Below, in pieces: positions 46,716 to 57,726 of a DNA stretch of 64,000 bases. Positions within the stretch are counted from its first letter, which is position 1. Each line of letters starts with the position of its first letter. A program made the position numbers and the translations under genes. The notes under the pieces are model-generated. The model made no database searches, was not told the origin of the DNA, and saw only the letters and a list, made by a program, of their open reading frames with translations. This DNA is from Haliclona indistincta (taxonomy: Eukaryota > Porifera > Demospongiae > Haplosclerida > Chalinidae): assembly GCA_964017065.1 (NCBI GenBank), contig OZ024789.1, positions 12,580,007-12,644,006 on the forward strand. Reading direction: 5' to 3'.

Positions 46716-47131
46716 CTTGTTATAACCACGCCCTTATTTCACAATAATGGGCGCGGTTTATTTACAAGAAGAAAGCGCGGAAAATTCAAATTCGTGAAGA
46801 AGTGTTGTGAATATTGCTAGCTATGCCTGCTGCCGCTTTTTAGGGAATAGAAAAAGCCCTGAAGAAGAAACGAAGAAATGAAATGATGAGCGAATAAAAC
46901 GGTCTTTGAAGTTGTGTCACGAAGTAAGGAAGATCTATGACTACACTATGTAATGAAAGAGTACCAATTCTAGCTACAATGGCGCGTCTACTATGATGTA
47001 TTTGTAGCTGCGCTCTAAACGTTGTTCATGAAGAAACACAATGAAATAAGACTGTTCATTAGAAAACTAAGCTATTATTTAAATGTGTATTTTGATTGGA
47101 TGAATGACAACATGTACACCAGTGGGTGTGG
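46716..47131. other. Short intergenic region
   Basis: About 415 bases between the OARD1 start and the stop of the receptor-L gene, both on the minus strand. It must contain the OARD1 promoter and the receptor gene's 3' UTR. No gene or repeat is recognised. Confidence 0.5.
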
Positions 47132-49774
47132 TCAGTGTTGTGCAGGTCGTGATGGTGTGGAATGTGTGCGTGTGCTGTTATAGCTGTTAGATGTGGAGCA
47201 GCGATGGCTGTGCGTTCCTGCTCGAGAGGAGGCGGTGGTAGAGAGAGAGGCTGATGTACGCCTACTACCGTATTGACAAGAAGGCGGGGCAAGGGGTGGA
47301 GCACAGGGAGAGTGTGGAGCAGCATGGTGCCTGTTAGCAAGCCCAGCCAGACTAACAACTGACTGCTGCTGTTGGTGGCTGTATTCTCCATTGTCTGTCT
47401 CGTTCCATGCCGTTACCATCACTCGGTGAGCATTGGAATACTGCTGTGTCAGGTTGACAGACCGTTTCATCTTCCTTGATCTCTTGTGAGCCTGCAACGC
47501 TATCAGGACTAGAGCTATTGTTAGAATGGTTACCATAGCAACCACTGCAGCTGGGACGAGTGCGGTAAGTAGAGAGAACTTAGGGATCGAGTCAGGAGAG
47601 GGGGAGGGTGAGGATGGGAGGGTGCCCTCTTGTGACGGTGTGACTACTGGTTGGGAGGTATGTGAGAGAGAAGGTGTAGAGTGTGATGATGAGAGAGCTT
47701 GAGTTGAGACTGGATTCGAACTAGCTTCAGTTGTTTGGATAATGTCATGAGCTATACCACAAACCTGCAAGTTGTGAAGATATATAGCAGTGTGTGTGTC
47801 TGTCTGTCTGTCCTTACCGAACTGTTTTTGTCTGTCACATGAACGGTATCGGCACACTGGTTACACCCACCCTCTCCAAGGTGGTAGGCGGGGCCTGTGC
47901 AACCGTGCTGGTCGTGACAGTGATAGTGACACGTGTGACATATAGACCCATTGTTGAATGTTATGTTTCTACGGAAAAATCAGCTGTAAAATTGCTCAAT
48001 AATTATTTTTGAAATCTTACTGGTCACATTCCTTTACGCACGTGTTACCGTGACGATAGTTCAGACAACTAATGCACTCACTCTCCTCCAGTCCCCAGCA
48101 GCCCATGGTGCTCTTACACTCACTATGGCACGACACTGCGCAGGAGAGACAAGACCATCACTACTACTAGAATAACATATCATCTGAAGAGTATAATTAT
48201 TTTGTTGGTAACAGATGGTAGAAACAACAGATTTCACGATAGTGACTCTGAGTACACTATATAAATATTTATATTTTTATTTCACTTTCTAGTAGACAAA
48301 CAAAAATCGGCATACGTATGCAAGTTTTTAAATTTGCATAAAATGTTATTTGATGCTTTGTTTTAGTACATGCGATACAGCAGGTCTCACTTCCATTCAA
48401 AACATGCATATTGTGTTCCATGAGCAAATGCAACAACAGATGGTACCAACTATGTCATACACTACACGCCATATGCTACACAGCTACACAGCTCCTAGCA
48501 GTTCTTGAATGGAAGTGATATTTGTTGTACAATAGTTTCTTTTATAAAGATAGCAATATATATGGTGGTATGTGTTGGTGCTGTACCAGTGCATGTGTTG
48601 TTGTTGCCATTGGTCCGTACTAATGGAGGATCATCCTGTATGAAGGTGTTATAGGTGATCGTGTTGACCAGACAGAGACTAGGGTTGTCATCGATTTTAA
48701 TGCCTCCTCTCTCTATTGTTGACAGTGAAGCCAAATTGAGTGTCTCAAGAAATTGTACGTTTGTAATTACCAGCGCAAAGTGCTAAAACAGAGATGGAAG
48801 ATAATTTATTCTAACAACTCACTCCTTCACTCTCATTCGCTCACTCACTCACTCACTCACTCATTCGCTCGCTCACTCACTCGCTCACTCACTCATTCAC
48901 TCACTCACTCACTCATTCACTCACTCACCCACTCACCCACTCACTCGCTCACTCATTCACTCACTCACTCACTCACTCACTCACTCACTCACTCACTCAC
49001 TCACTCACTCACTCATTCATTCACTCACTCACCCACTCACCCACTCACTCGCTCACTCACTCATTCACTCACTCACTCACTCACTCACTCACTCACTCAC
49101 TCACTCACCCATTCACTCACTCACTCACTCACTCACTCACTCACTCACTCACTCACTCACTCACTCACTCACTCACTCACTCACTCACTCACTCACTCAC
49201 TCACTCACTCACTCACTCACTCATTCATTCGCTCACTTGTATCATAAAATACACAACAGTTTCATCTCCTCCGATGTGTCTGAGTCTGTTGAGGTACTTG
49301 AGGTCGGTCAGTGAGGGATGAGAGATATCGTGAAGATGAAGATATCCAGTTATCGTAGTGATGTTACTGAAGACAGAGAGGCTCTCTGGAGCAATGGTTG
49401 AGGACCCGTTACTGGAGAGAGAGAGATATGCTGAGCTCTGCAACAGTTTGCAGGCTTACCTTTCAAATGAAGAGCCATTTATGACCAGGTTACCGTTCAC
49501 AATCTGGCAGCCCTCAAAACGCGCCAAGTTAAGTCCATTCAAGTAGCCTCCTTCCTCTTCAGTCACTCCTGTACAAACTAAAGCGAGCTCATTGCTCTGA
49601 GCTCTGCAGGAGGCAGCCCCACCCACCCACACGCTAGCAGAACCCGCTCAAGAGAGTTTCTAGCTTAGATCGTGTCAAACACTTACCTGTTGGTTGAGAG
49701 AACCCCTTAGGTATCGTCCAGCAACCTGCTAGCGACCAGAACAGCAACGCAACTGTTGCTTTACTCGGCTTCAT
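47132..49774 (-). CDS. Receptor L-domain / furin-like single-pass membrane protein without kinase, 7 exons
   Basis: Exons: 49774-49687, 49568-49460, 49411-49237, 48782-48587, 48135-48021, 47968-47818, 47764-47132; 488 residues. It has a signal peptide (ATVALLFWSLAGCW), then one EGFR/insulin-receptor-type L domain: RFEGCQIVNGNLVI, ITTITGYLHLHDISHPSL, LKYLNRLRHIGGDE, FALVITNVQFLETLNL and IKIDDNPSLCLVNTI. Next is a furin-like Cys-rich region (CHSECKSTMGCWG, CHTCHYHCHDQHGC), a Ser/Thr/Pro stalk, a transmembrane helix at about 342-369, a stop-transfer KRSRKMK and a ~119-residue tail rich in Gln, Ser and His. No tyrosine kinase follows; the tail ends at 47132. The architecture suggests a ligand-binding co-receptor, decoy or adhesion protein. 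The exact orthologue is unknown to me. Confidence 0.85.
48815..49236 (-). repeat. (GTGA)n tract beginning at a splice donor
   Basis: In gene orientation the donor of receptor exon 3 (gtgagcgaatgaatgag) continues for over 400 bases as GTGAGTGA units, interrupted by GAAT and GGGT variants, almost filling the intron. Confidence 0.95.
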
Positions 49775-49887
49775 GACTGCGCAGACAATAAGAATACGGA
49801 TTGAAAATACGGAGTTTACAGAATGAATCGGATGTGAACAGACATGAACGGAAATCAATAACATTTAATAGTGCGTGGGCGATGTCA

Positions 49888-50978
49888 TTAATTATTTATC
49901 CCTTTGTACTCGACACATTTTGATGGAGCTGTCTCGAATTTTCTCTGACAGAAGGTCATTAGTCTCTTCACACCCTGTGAGGGAGAAGACAAGCTCACAG
50001 CAGTGCATACCAGTCGCCATCTTTACCTGAATGTACTTGCGTTGAGTTTCATCGTTGAGCACATGAGCGATGGATTTAGCAAAGATCTTCTCACGACCTG
50101 TTCTGGCGTGGATACCCACCATAGTGACCCCAATGGGCCATGGGGCATTGCCTATAGCCATCTGAAGGTATGTGTCATTAGCCTGCAAGAGAGAGAAGAG
50201 TTGGTGAGAGTTGGTGAGTGAGAGTGGGTGAGTGAGTGAGTGAGTGAGTGAGTGAGTGAGTGTGGGTGAGTGAGTGAGAGAGTGTGGGTGAGTGAGAGTG
50301 AGTGGATGAGTGAGTTGGTAAGTGAATGAGTGAGTGAGTGAGTGAGTGAGTGAATGAGTGAGTGAGTGGGTGAGTGAGTGAGTGGGTGAGAGAGAGATAC
50401 CTTCACATATTCTCTCTTCACAATAAATGAACAGATCTGAGCTAGGTATTCCAGAATGTCAGGATGAGTGATCTACCAATAAACAAACCACATTAAACAC
50501 AAGATAACGAGACAACAAAACATTAGTGTAATATGTCCTCTATTAGGAACGACCTCCATAATAAAATATCATTGAATGCAGATGGTGCACTAAGGCTAAC
50601 ACAGGTAATAATTAAATTTTTAGTGTCAGAACTCAATTTTTGCAAGTTAGTGATATGTGTGTTATGCTCTTACTTTCTTCTTGAGCATTCTGAACAATGG
50701 CGTGAGATAAGACTCAGTCTGTTTGTAGGTAGCACTGAATAGCTTTCCCTGCAGTGAGCGGACAGGATATGGTAAGAGAGCTGGGTGATGGTGGGTACTG
50801 ACCTGGGTACTCCTCTTCACGGCATCTGGACGAGTGTTGAGGTCCCAGGCCCATTCCTTCATGAGAAACTAAAATAGAGAGAGGGAAGGAGGGAGGGAGA
50901 GAGAGGGAGGGAGGGAGGGAGGGAGGGAGAGAGGGAGGGAGGGAGGAGAGAGAGAGAGAGGGAGGAGAGAGAGGGAGG

Positions 50979-51015
<37 letters not shown>

Positions 51016-51032
51016 AGAGAGAGGGAGGGAGG

Positions 51033-51086
<54 letters not shown>

Positions 51087-54000
51087 GAGAGAATGCAGAC
51101 AAGATAGTGAAACAATGCTGAGCTCAGATGTTTACTGCAGTGTAAGCTGCTAGTGCTAGTAGGGATCATACCCATAACATGTTTGGGAAAATACGGCTAT
51201 TTTGATTTTGATGACAGAATTCACTAGTATGACAAGATGTCAAATTTTACAATGGGCCCGTCAAATTTTAACTGTTAAAAATAATGTCCTCCACTGTAGA
51301 GGGCTAGATAAGATACCTTTAGTATCTTCAGAATGATCTCTTGGTCGTGATCAGTGTCTCCTTTACCAAGCTCATTCTCTGCCATCACCTGTGCGACATG
51401 GATACCAATCCATACATCTGCATTCATCTCTTCTCTCTGACTCACCGATACAGCGTCTATTGTTAGACCATCGTCTTTCACCTTCAAGTCAAAATTAGAC
51501 TCTGCTCCCTCGTCACCCTGTAGTTGACAAAGGGTTACAGCAAGTAACAGTCACATACACAGACAGCATGGGAATGAGAACGTGATATCTAGAGCCATAC
51601 AGTAGCCATACAGTAGAGTAGTCTCACTAATTGGAACACAAGTGAGAAAGCAAAATGACTCCTTGTTAATCAGGTGTCTGCATTGCAGAGGCTACTACTG
51701 GGAATGTACTATTTCCATAGCTATAGTGCTCCATAGCTACAGTCAGTGTTCCATAGCCAGAGTGCTGCACTTGCTTTGCACTAAACATCTATTCGTGAGT
51801 GCACAGAACACTGTTTATGTTACATGTACTTGCATTTAAAAATCCTGGCTAGACAGTTGCTGTACCAGCCAGCACTATGAGCAGTGTCTATGGATCAGGT
51901 TAGTGAGACTTATTGTATACAGCATTACAGCTAAATATGATCTAATATGAGGAGGGCGGTGGTTGCAAGGCTAGCAAATTTATCAGCTACTGCAATTTAG
52001 CAAAACACAACAACATCCGCGTACATGCACACAATAGAGATAAATTAATAATTTTTATTATTAATCTTTCTGGTCATTGCGAATGTGCAAAGGCGTTTTC
52101 ACTAAAATTGCAGTAATACTCACACAGCTTGTACTACATCACTAAACCACACACCAGATTGAGTTCCCTGTAACTTGTTTACAAGGCCTTGTAATCCTCT
52201 ATTCAACTGGTGCACAGCAGTACAGCCCCATATGGTAAAGCTGCAACAAGCTTGACGTCATGAATATATAGCGCCAAGGACGTCACAGACCTAGCACCTG
52301 CGCTTTGCACACCAAGTGCTAAAACTGGCGCCACGATAACCTGCTGGTTCACGCAGAGGTCTTCACAGGTGCAAACAAGCACAAAATCAAAACAGTTTCA
52401 AATATTTGCAGAATATGGCGTGTTTTATACAAAATATTTTAAAAAACAAGACAAACCAAGGGAATGTTAACCAACAAACAAGGCTATCATAAACATAACA
52501 GTAAATAAACAGCGAGGATGGTCGAAATAGAGCTGAGACAAGGAATAGTGAGCCTGTTACCGACTGTTGAACAACAGATGGAGGCCAAGTGCTAATCACC
52601 TCAGCAACAGATGCTGGCGCCGGCTATGTACTCTTTTTTAATCCTAGGAAGTCGGAAACTGACCAATAACAATGCACATTTTACTGTTCAAATCTCGGCA
52701 TACAGGCCAGCAGATGATGGGTTAAACATTACACAGCTTCTGGTAGTGATAATCTACTTTGTTGCGTACCTGTTGTTCAGCAAGCTGGTCTAACTCGTCC
52801 TGGTTCAACTGGTCCATGGCTGCCTTCAAGTCGTTCCTGAGACCCTGCACACAACAATGAGTCAATACAGAGCAATATACATGATAGTAGGCAAGTACAG
52901 TGAAGGTGTGTCAGAGCTTATAATTAGCTATCTTTACAAGTCTATTGGAGGGGTTAGAACTGAAGAGAAGTTCACCGGAAGCACTGCACAGCAACAGCGC
53001 TGTTCTGCTGTTCTGCGGTCATACATCAGGAGAACTGATGTCGTCTTACAAACAGTTCTGTTCTCATGAGTACACTCCTAGTTATAGTGACAGCTGGCTG
53101 TTTTCCAGACAATCAATGTAGGTCAAACCACTAAATCAGCTGTTACCGACCAAAGCTGAGGAAGAAAGGCATTGTTTCCACTACTACCAGGATGTTTAGC
53201 TAAAACACTTTGATCCTGAACTACCAATGAAGTGCACGCTCTCTCCTGAATTTGAAAATTTATCTACAGCTTCAACCAGGCTATGATAACCTAATCTATT
53301 CTACATTGCCTTTATTGGTAAATGTAGTTCATTTACAAACACATCGGCTTGTGATTGACAGATTATTGCACATCTATTATACCAGCTGTGATCTGCCGCC
53401 GATATTTACTAAAACAATTATTCGAAACCTAAAACATGCTTGAAATTCCTTATAAGGATAAGTCAGGAGAAAAACTATTACCACACCCACTCACTCACCA
53501 CACCCACTCACTCACCACACCCACTCACCTTATTCACTTCCGGAGCCAATATTTCGATTTGTCTGCATAAGATAACACGGCATAATATCTGTAGCGTGTT
53601 ACGATAATTTTATGTTACCTCAATCTGAGGCACGTGTCCCTGTCAGTTTCACCAAACAATCTGATTGGCTCGCCTCGTTCCCGTAATCTCTTCACAACCT
53701 GCGTAACCATGACAACAATGACATCGTCATAGCAACATAATTTTGACAACAGGTGGATGGGGTTCTCACCTCTGAGCGAGGCATGTTGAAGATTGGCGAG
53801 TCGTCGACTGGAATGGACGGGAGAGAGGTGGGTGACACCAGTTCAGTAGGAGATGTTAGTGATGGGGTCCTACTGCGTCCTTCCTACAGCACGAGTGAGT
53901 GATTAGTGAAAGACCATGGAGCCCTGTACCACTCACTAACCTCGGCATCTTCCTGACTGCTCTCTAGTTCAGATCTTTTCATGTACTTTTTGCCCTAAAA

Positions 54001-54146
54001 ATGCAAAATGCGCTAAAATCTCACTCTAACACATCCCATAATAAACTGGCAGTCATTATATCTACTGTCCTTGCCTTTTCAAGCTTTTTATCAGCTATAG
54101 CTTTGCGTTTTCTAGCGATGTCTTCTTTGAGCAGACTCAGCGCCAT
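49888..54146 (-). CDS. PRPF18: Pre-mRNA-splicing factor 18, 13 exons
   Basis: Exons: 54146-54075, 53994-53941, 53883-53770, 53698-53619, 53562-53529, 52844-52770, 51517-51446, 51388-51317, 50868-50803, 50748-50674, 50472-50401, 50182-50027, 49974-49888; 342 residues, the length of human PRPF18. The N-terminal helix ([27 protein letters not shown]) leads to the SFM segment [18 protein letters not shown] and [21 protein letters not shown]. The Prp18 domain includes [17 protein letters not shown] and the hallmark loop [20 protein letters not shown], then [20 protein letters not shown]. The protein acts in the second splicing step with SLU7. All but one intron are in phase 0. Intron 1 has a GC donor (AAG|GCAAGG). 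It is divergent from the GTPase gene at 54330. Confidence 0.96.
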
Positions 54147-54329
54147 TTTGTAGTTGACATTCACAAGTTCACAACCGTACCACGCCTTCATAGTTTACGT
54201 AGGTGCACGGGTTATTTACGCCTTTTCCCGCGAATTGTGGCGGGAAAAGGAACACGCCCAATAACAGTGCGGCCGATGTGATAAAAAGACAAAAACATGC
54301 AGTAATCGAGATGTGCCTTAGCGACCGTC
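54147..54329. promoter_or_regulatory. Bidirectional promoter region, PRPF18 / Rho-like GTPase
   Basis: Only 183 bases separate the two ATGs. The centre contains ttcccgcgaattgtggcgggaaaag, whose ttcccgcg...ggcgggaa parts are an inverted pair resembling E2F-type sites (TTTSSCGC). No TATA box is visible. Confidence 0.55.
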
Positions 54330-55352
54330 ATGACACTTCGACTAGAAGACCTGGAGTCAATCAGCTCCATTAGCCTGTGTGGAGGATGGAGAGACGAGCA
54401 GTCCCAGAGCAGCCGCCTGCGATCAGTCCAATCTACCAGCAACCTGATTAGCGTCTCTAGCTGTATACAACACGAGACGGCTGGAGACGAAGAGGAAGAA
54501 ATACAGGAGATTAAACTAGACTTTGTGACAGTCGATATAAGTGACGATGAGCAAGAGGATACCTCGGCTGTTCCTGAAGCGCCTGTTCCTCGCCGACGGA
54601 CTGTTCAGGATGAGAAATCGGCAGCAGCGACTGCCGTGGCGCCAAAGAACGCCAACCCGTGGGAATCGATCGAGAGGAGGCATCACAGAACGAAGCGCGG
54701 CATGTCAAGGCTCACTAAACGGCCTCGGAAGATTGTTGTGGTTGGAGACATGTCTTGCGGGAAGACCGCAATGGTGTCTGCATACTGCAAGGACCAATTC
54801 CCTGAGCTCTACCTGCCCACCATCATGCGCTGTGAACCCAGCGAGGCGAAGCTGCAAGGCGTCACTGTAAAGCTCATTGTATCAGACACGCCCGGACGAC
54901 ACGACTACTCTGGGCTCAGAAAGTGTGCCTACCATAAAGCAGACCTGGTCATCATCTGCTTTGCTCTGGACTGCCCCAAGAGCTTGGAAGACGTACGAGA
55001 GTTCTGGGTGCCCGAGATAAAGAAGCTAGCTAAGAACGTACCCTATATGCTGGTCGGGACTAGATCAGACGCGAGAGAGGAGAGGATAATGGCTGCCGTT
55101 GATGAGTGCAGCTGCAGTGCTCTAGGGAATCCTGCTAACTGTGTCTGCAGTAGTGAGACTGTTGCTATGCAACAAGCCCAGCAAGTATGTGAGGAGATCG
55201 AGGCTCTAGACTACTTGGAGTGCTCAGCGCGGTACAGAGATGGAACAAGACGAGTGTTTGAGCGGGCAACACTCCTAGCACTGCGTAAGCACCGCAGGAG
55301 GAAGAAGCTCACTAGCAGCGACCCTAATGACCCAGTCTGCCTCATCTTGTAG
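54330..55352 (+). CDS. Atypical Rho-family (Rnd-like) GTPase with long N-terminus
   Basis: A 340-residue single exon. Residues 1-130 are Ser- and acid-rich without a known domain. The G domain begins at RPRKIVVVGDMSCGKTAM (P-loop Gly139-Thr146), with switch I YLPTIMRCEP (Thr163), switch II DTPGRHDYSGLR (186-197), LVGTRSD in place of VGTKxD (244-247), and ECSARYRDG (298-304). Rho-type features include the insert region between G4 and G5. The C-terminus is basic (KHRRRKK) and ends in the CAAX box CLIL, predicting geranylgeranylation and plasma-membrane targeting. The residue equivalent to Gln61 is Arg190, so intrinsic hydrolysis should be poor, as in Rnd proteins, which carry Ser there. Substituted G4 Lys could also alter nucleotide binding. 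Confidence 0.88.
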   Translation: MTLRLEDLESISSISLCGGWRDEQSQSSRLRSVQSTSNLISVSSCIQHETAGDEEEEIQEIKLDFVTVDISDDEQEDTSAVPEAPVPRRRTVQDEKSAAATAVAPKNANPWESIERRHHRTKRGMSRLTKRPRKIVVVGDMSCGKTAMVSAYCKDQFPELYLPTIMRCEPSEAKLQGVTVKLIVSDTPGRHDYSGLRKCAYHKADLVIICFALDCPKSLEDVREFWVPEIKKLAKNVPYMLVGTRSDAREERIMAAVDECSCSALGNPANCVCSSETVAMQQAQQVCEEIEALDYLECSARYRDGTRRVFERATLLALRKHRRRKKLTSSDPNDPVCLIL

Positions 55353-57245
55353 ACATGTTCAAATGTGAAATAGCCAAAGCCTCCAACTTATCCCAAATCA
55401 CTCGAATTTATTTATTTCAATATTCTATTGTGTTGTTTCGTATACTGTGTGTGACAATGGTTAATGTGATTGGTTGTAATTATTTCATGTGCTGATACAG
55501 GACATTGTAGATTCAAATTATTTTGAATTTCAAATTATTGTATGTTATGACCACTAATTACTGCTTTTGTCATTGTGTTGGTATTAAATTTTTTGATGAA
55601 ATCAGAGAAACTTGATCAAATCATTTGCTATCATAACACATAGCGGACAGCTGGTACCATTGAGGTAGAGCGGACATGTATGAAGAATTAGCATCAAGGT
55701 GTTGATTACATGGATGGATGGACAGACGGACGGACGGACAGTTCCAATGCTCAGTTGTTAAGGTTGATGCATATAGCTATTACTAACTGAAGTGCACTGC
55801 TTTTTGTAATGGTATGAATTGTCCCAAATATGGTGCTTTGGAGAGATTGTTGAAGTGTGAGGAGGAGGGGACTGTTTTCTCATTAGCTGTCTATGGTCTA
55901 TTACAGCACTTGCTGTATTTTTTACTGTTAAAGAACAACTAGTACAAGATGGTTACAAGTGTGGAACTGTTTTGAGCTAAACATGAACCTGGCTAAGTCA
56001 CGTACCAACAGTCTAGCTAGCTAAGGGATGTCCCACAGCCTCCTGGCTGATATAGAAACAGATCTGTACTACAATATCACTCAAATTAAGCTAACCATGA
56101 CGTGTGACAGTGTGTGACACCTACGATAGTAAAAAATATTTAAGCTCACTATAGACTGTTTACTAATGATGATCTGTGTGTGTGCCTTCAGCAACATAAC
56201 GAACACACATGCTACTGTTGTCAAACAACTATAATTATTACTCCACTACATCTACTATGATAATAAATTGCTGTTATTCAAGCTTTCATTTCACCTTGTG
56301 TCATCATATGTAAAGGGATTTCTGCATTCACTTGTATACACAGTACTTGCTTCTGCCTATTATGATAATTCTTCTTTCTTCAAACAATCTGAGCTGACTG
56401 CTAGTGACTGACAGACAAGGACGCTACAGTGCTATTACTATAATGAGACCTGGTACTGAGGAAGATGAGGAGACTAACAATTATGTGATGGACGATACTA
56501 CTTAACATACCGGTAAAGTCTTTACTCAATTTAATAAAGTCAACTAATTAAATTATCACATGTAGACTAGCAGCTGATGACATGTATTTAAATACCCAAC
56601 CTACCACTGACTCACACTACTCGTGTGTGATGGATGTTATATCACTGAGACGGAGCTGCTCTTGTATCTAGGTACAGTGGAACCCCTCTTAGCGGACACC
56701 CCTCTCCAAAGGACACCCTCTTGATAATAGACACTTGCTGAATCCCAAATATAACCCACATAATGTATAATAAACCCCTGACCAGAGGACACCCTCTCTA
56801 TAAGGGACAATTTGGTGGTCCCAATGGTGTCCGCCTTAGAGAGGTTCCACTGTACGTAATAAAGTGGAAACTCTTTAATGGGCACTCAACACCTCCACTA
56901 TAACGGACCAACCCCAACTTGTCAGTTATAAAGAGGTTCCACTGTATGCACGAATGCATACGAAATAGCCAGCTAACCACAACCAGCTAACCAAAACATG
57001 CATAACAAACATTGAGCTTCAATCTAGCATGAAGAAACAGGCAAAGTTCATCGCAGTCAAACAACCGTATCACCACACACTTCCCTCATCACAAATCAAA
57101 TATTTTTGGTATTGTTAAACTTTTAGCGATTCTGATGACAAGACAGAAAATATTGTTGACAAACATACATTATTTACAACTTAAATATTAATATTAAAAT
57201 TGTGAACAGTAATAAATACAGACGTGATCTTGTTATTAAAATTAT
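55353..57245. other. Intergenic between convergent GTPase and MON2 genes
   Basis: Holds the two 3' UTRs, a (GGAC)n stretch at 55718-55740, and MITE copies at 56671-56951. No protein-coding signal was found. Confidence 0.6.
56671..56951. mobile_element. Two adjacent MITEs with 'cagtggaacc' ends
   Basis: The first copy spans about 56671-56855 (tacagtggaacccctcttag ... agaggttccactgta). A second, shorter one follows at about 56861-56951 (agtggaaactctttaatggg ... aaagaggttccactgta). Internal gaggacaccctct segments are inverted repeats. Same family as 46118 and the fragment near 32110. Confidence 0.75.
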
Positions 57246-57651
57246 TTAAAAATGACTAGAGGCGGAGCCTGGGATGATGGAAGTATTCCTAGAAATCAAG
57301 TCAGTGAATTGAGAGAGAGTCTCCTTCAAGGCTACTCTGACATCCATGTTCTGACACGTCACACAATCTACTAGAGCAGGATAGAGCTTAGAGATACGAG
57401 ACCAGATAGCTGTGTCAACTGGAGGGAGAGGGAGGGAGGGAGAGAGGAGGGGGGGAGAGAGAGGGAGGGAGGGAGAGAGAGGGAGAGAGAGAGGGAGGGA
57501 GAGAGTGAGAGAGGGAGAGAGAGGGAGAGAGAGAGGAGGGAGGGAGGGAGGGAGGGAGGGAGGGAGAGAGGGAGGGAGAGAGGGAGGGAGGGAGGGAGGG
57601 GGAGGGAGAGGGAGGGAGAGAGAGGGAGGGAGAGAGGAGGGAGGGAGAGGA

Positions 57652-57726
<75 letters not shown>

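Noticed and set aside
47700..47735. tRNA-like string gttcgaatcc on the minus strand
   Set aside because: It lies inside the coding stalk of the receptor-L gene and has no acceptor stem or anticodon arm around it.
48753..49247. [13 protein letters not shown] frames (also 23980-24378, 33837-34139, 50152-50421, 59054-59278)
   Set aside because: These are frames through (GTGA)n repeats, which are open on every frame because the period lacks stops; they are intronic.
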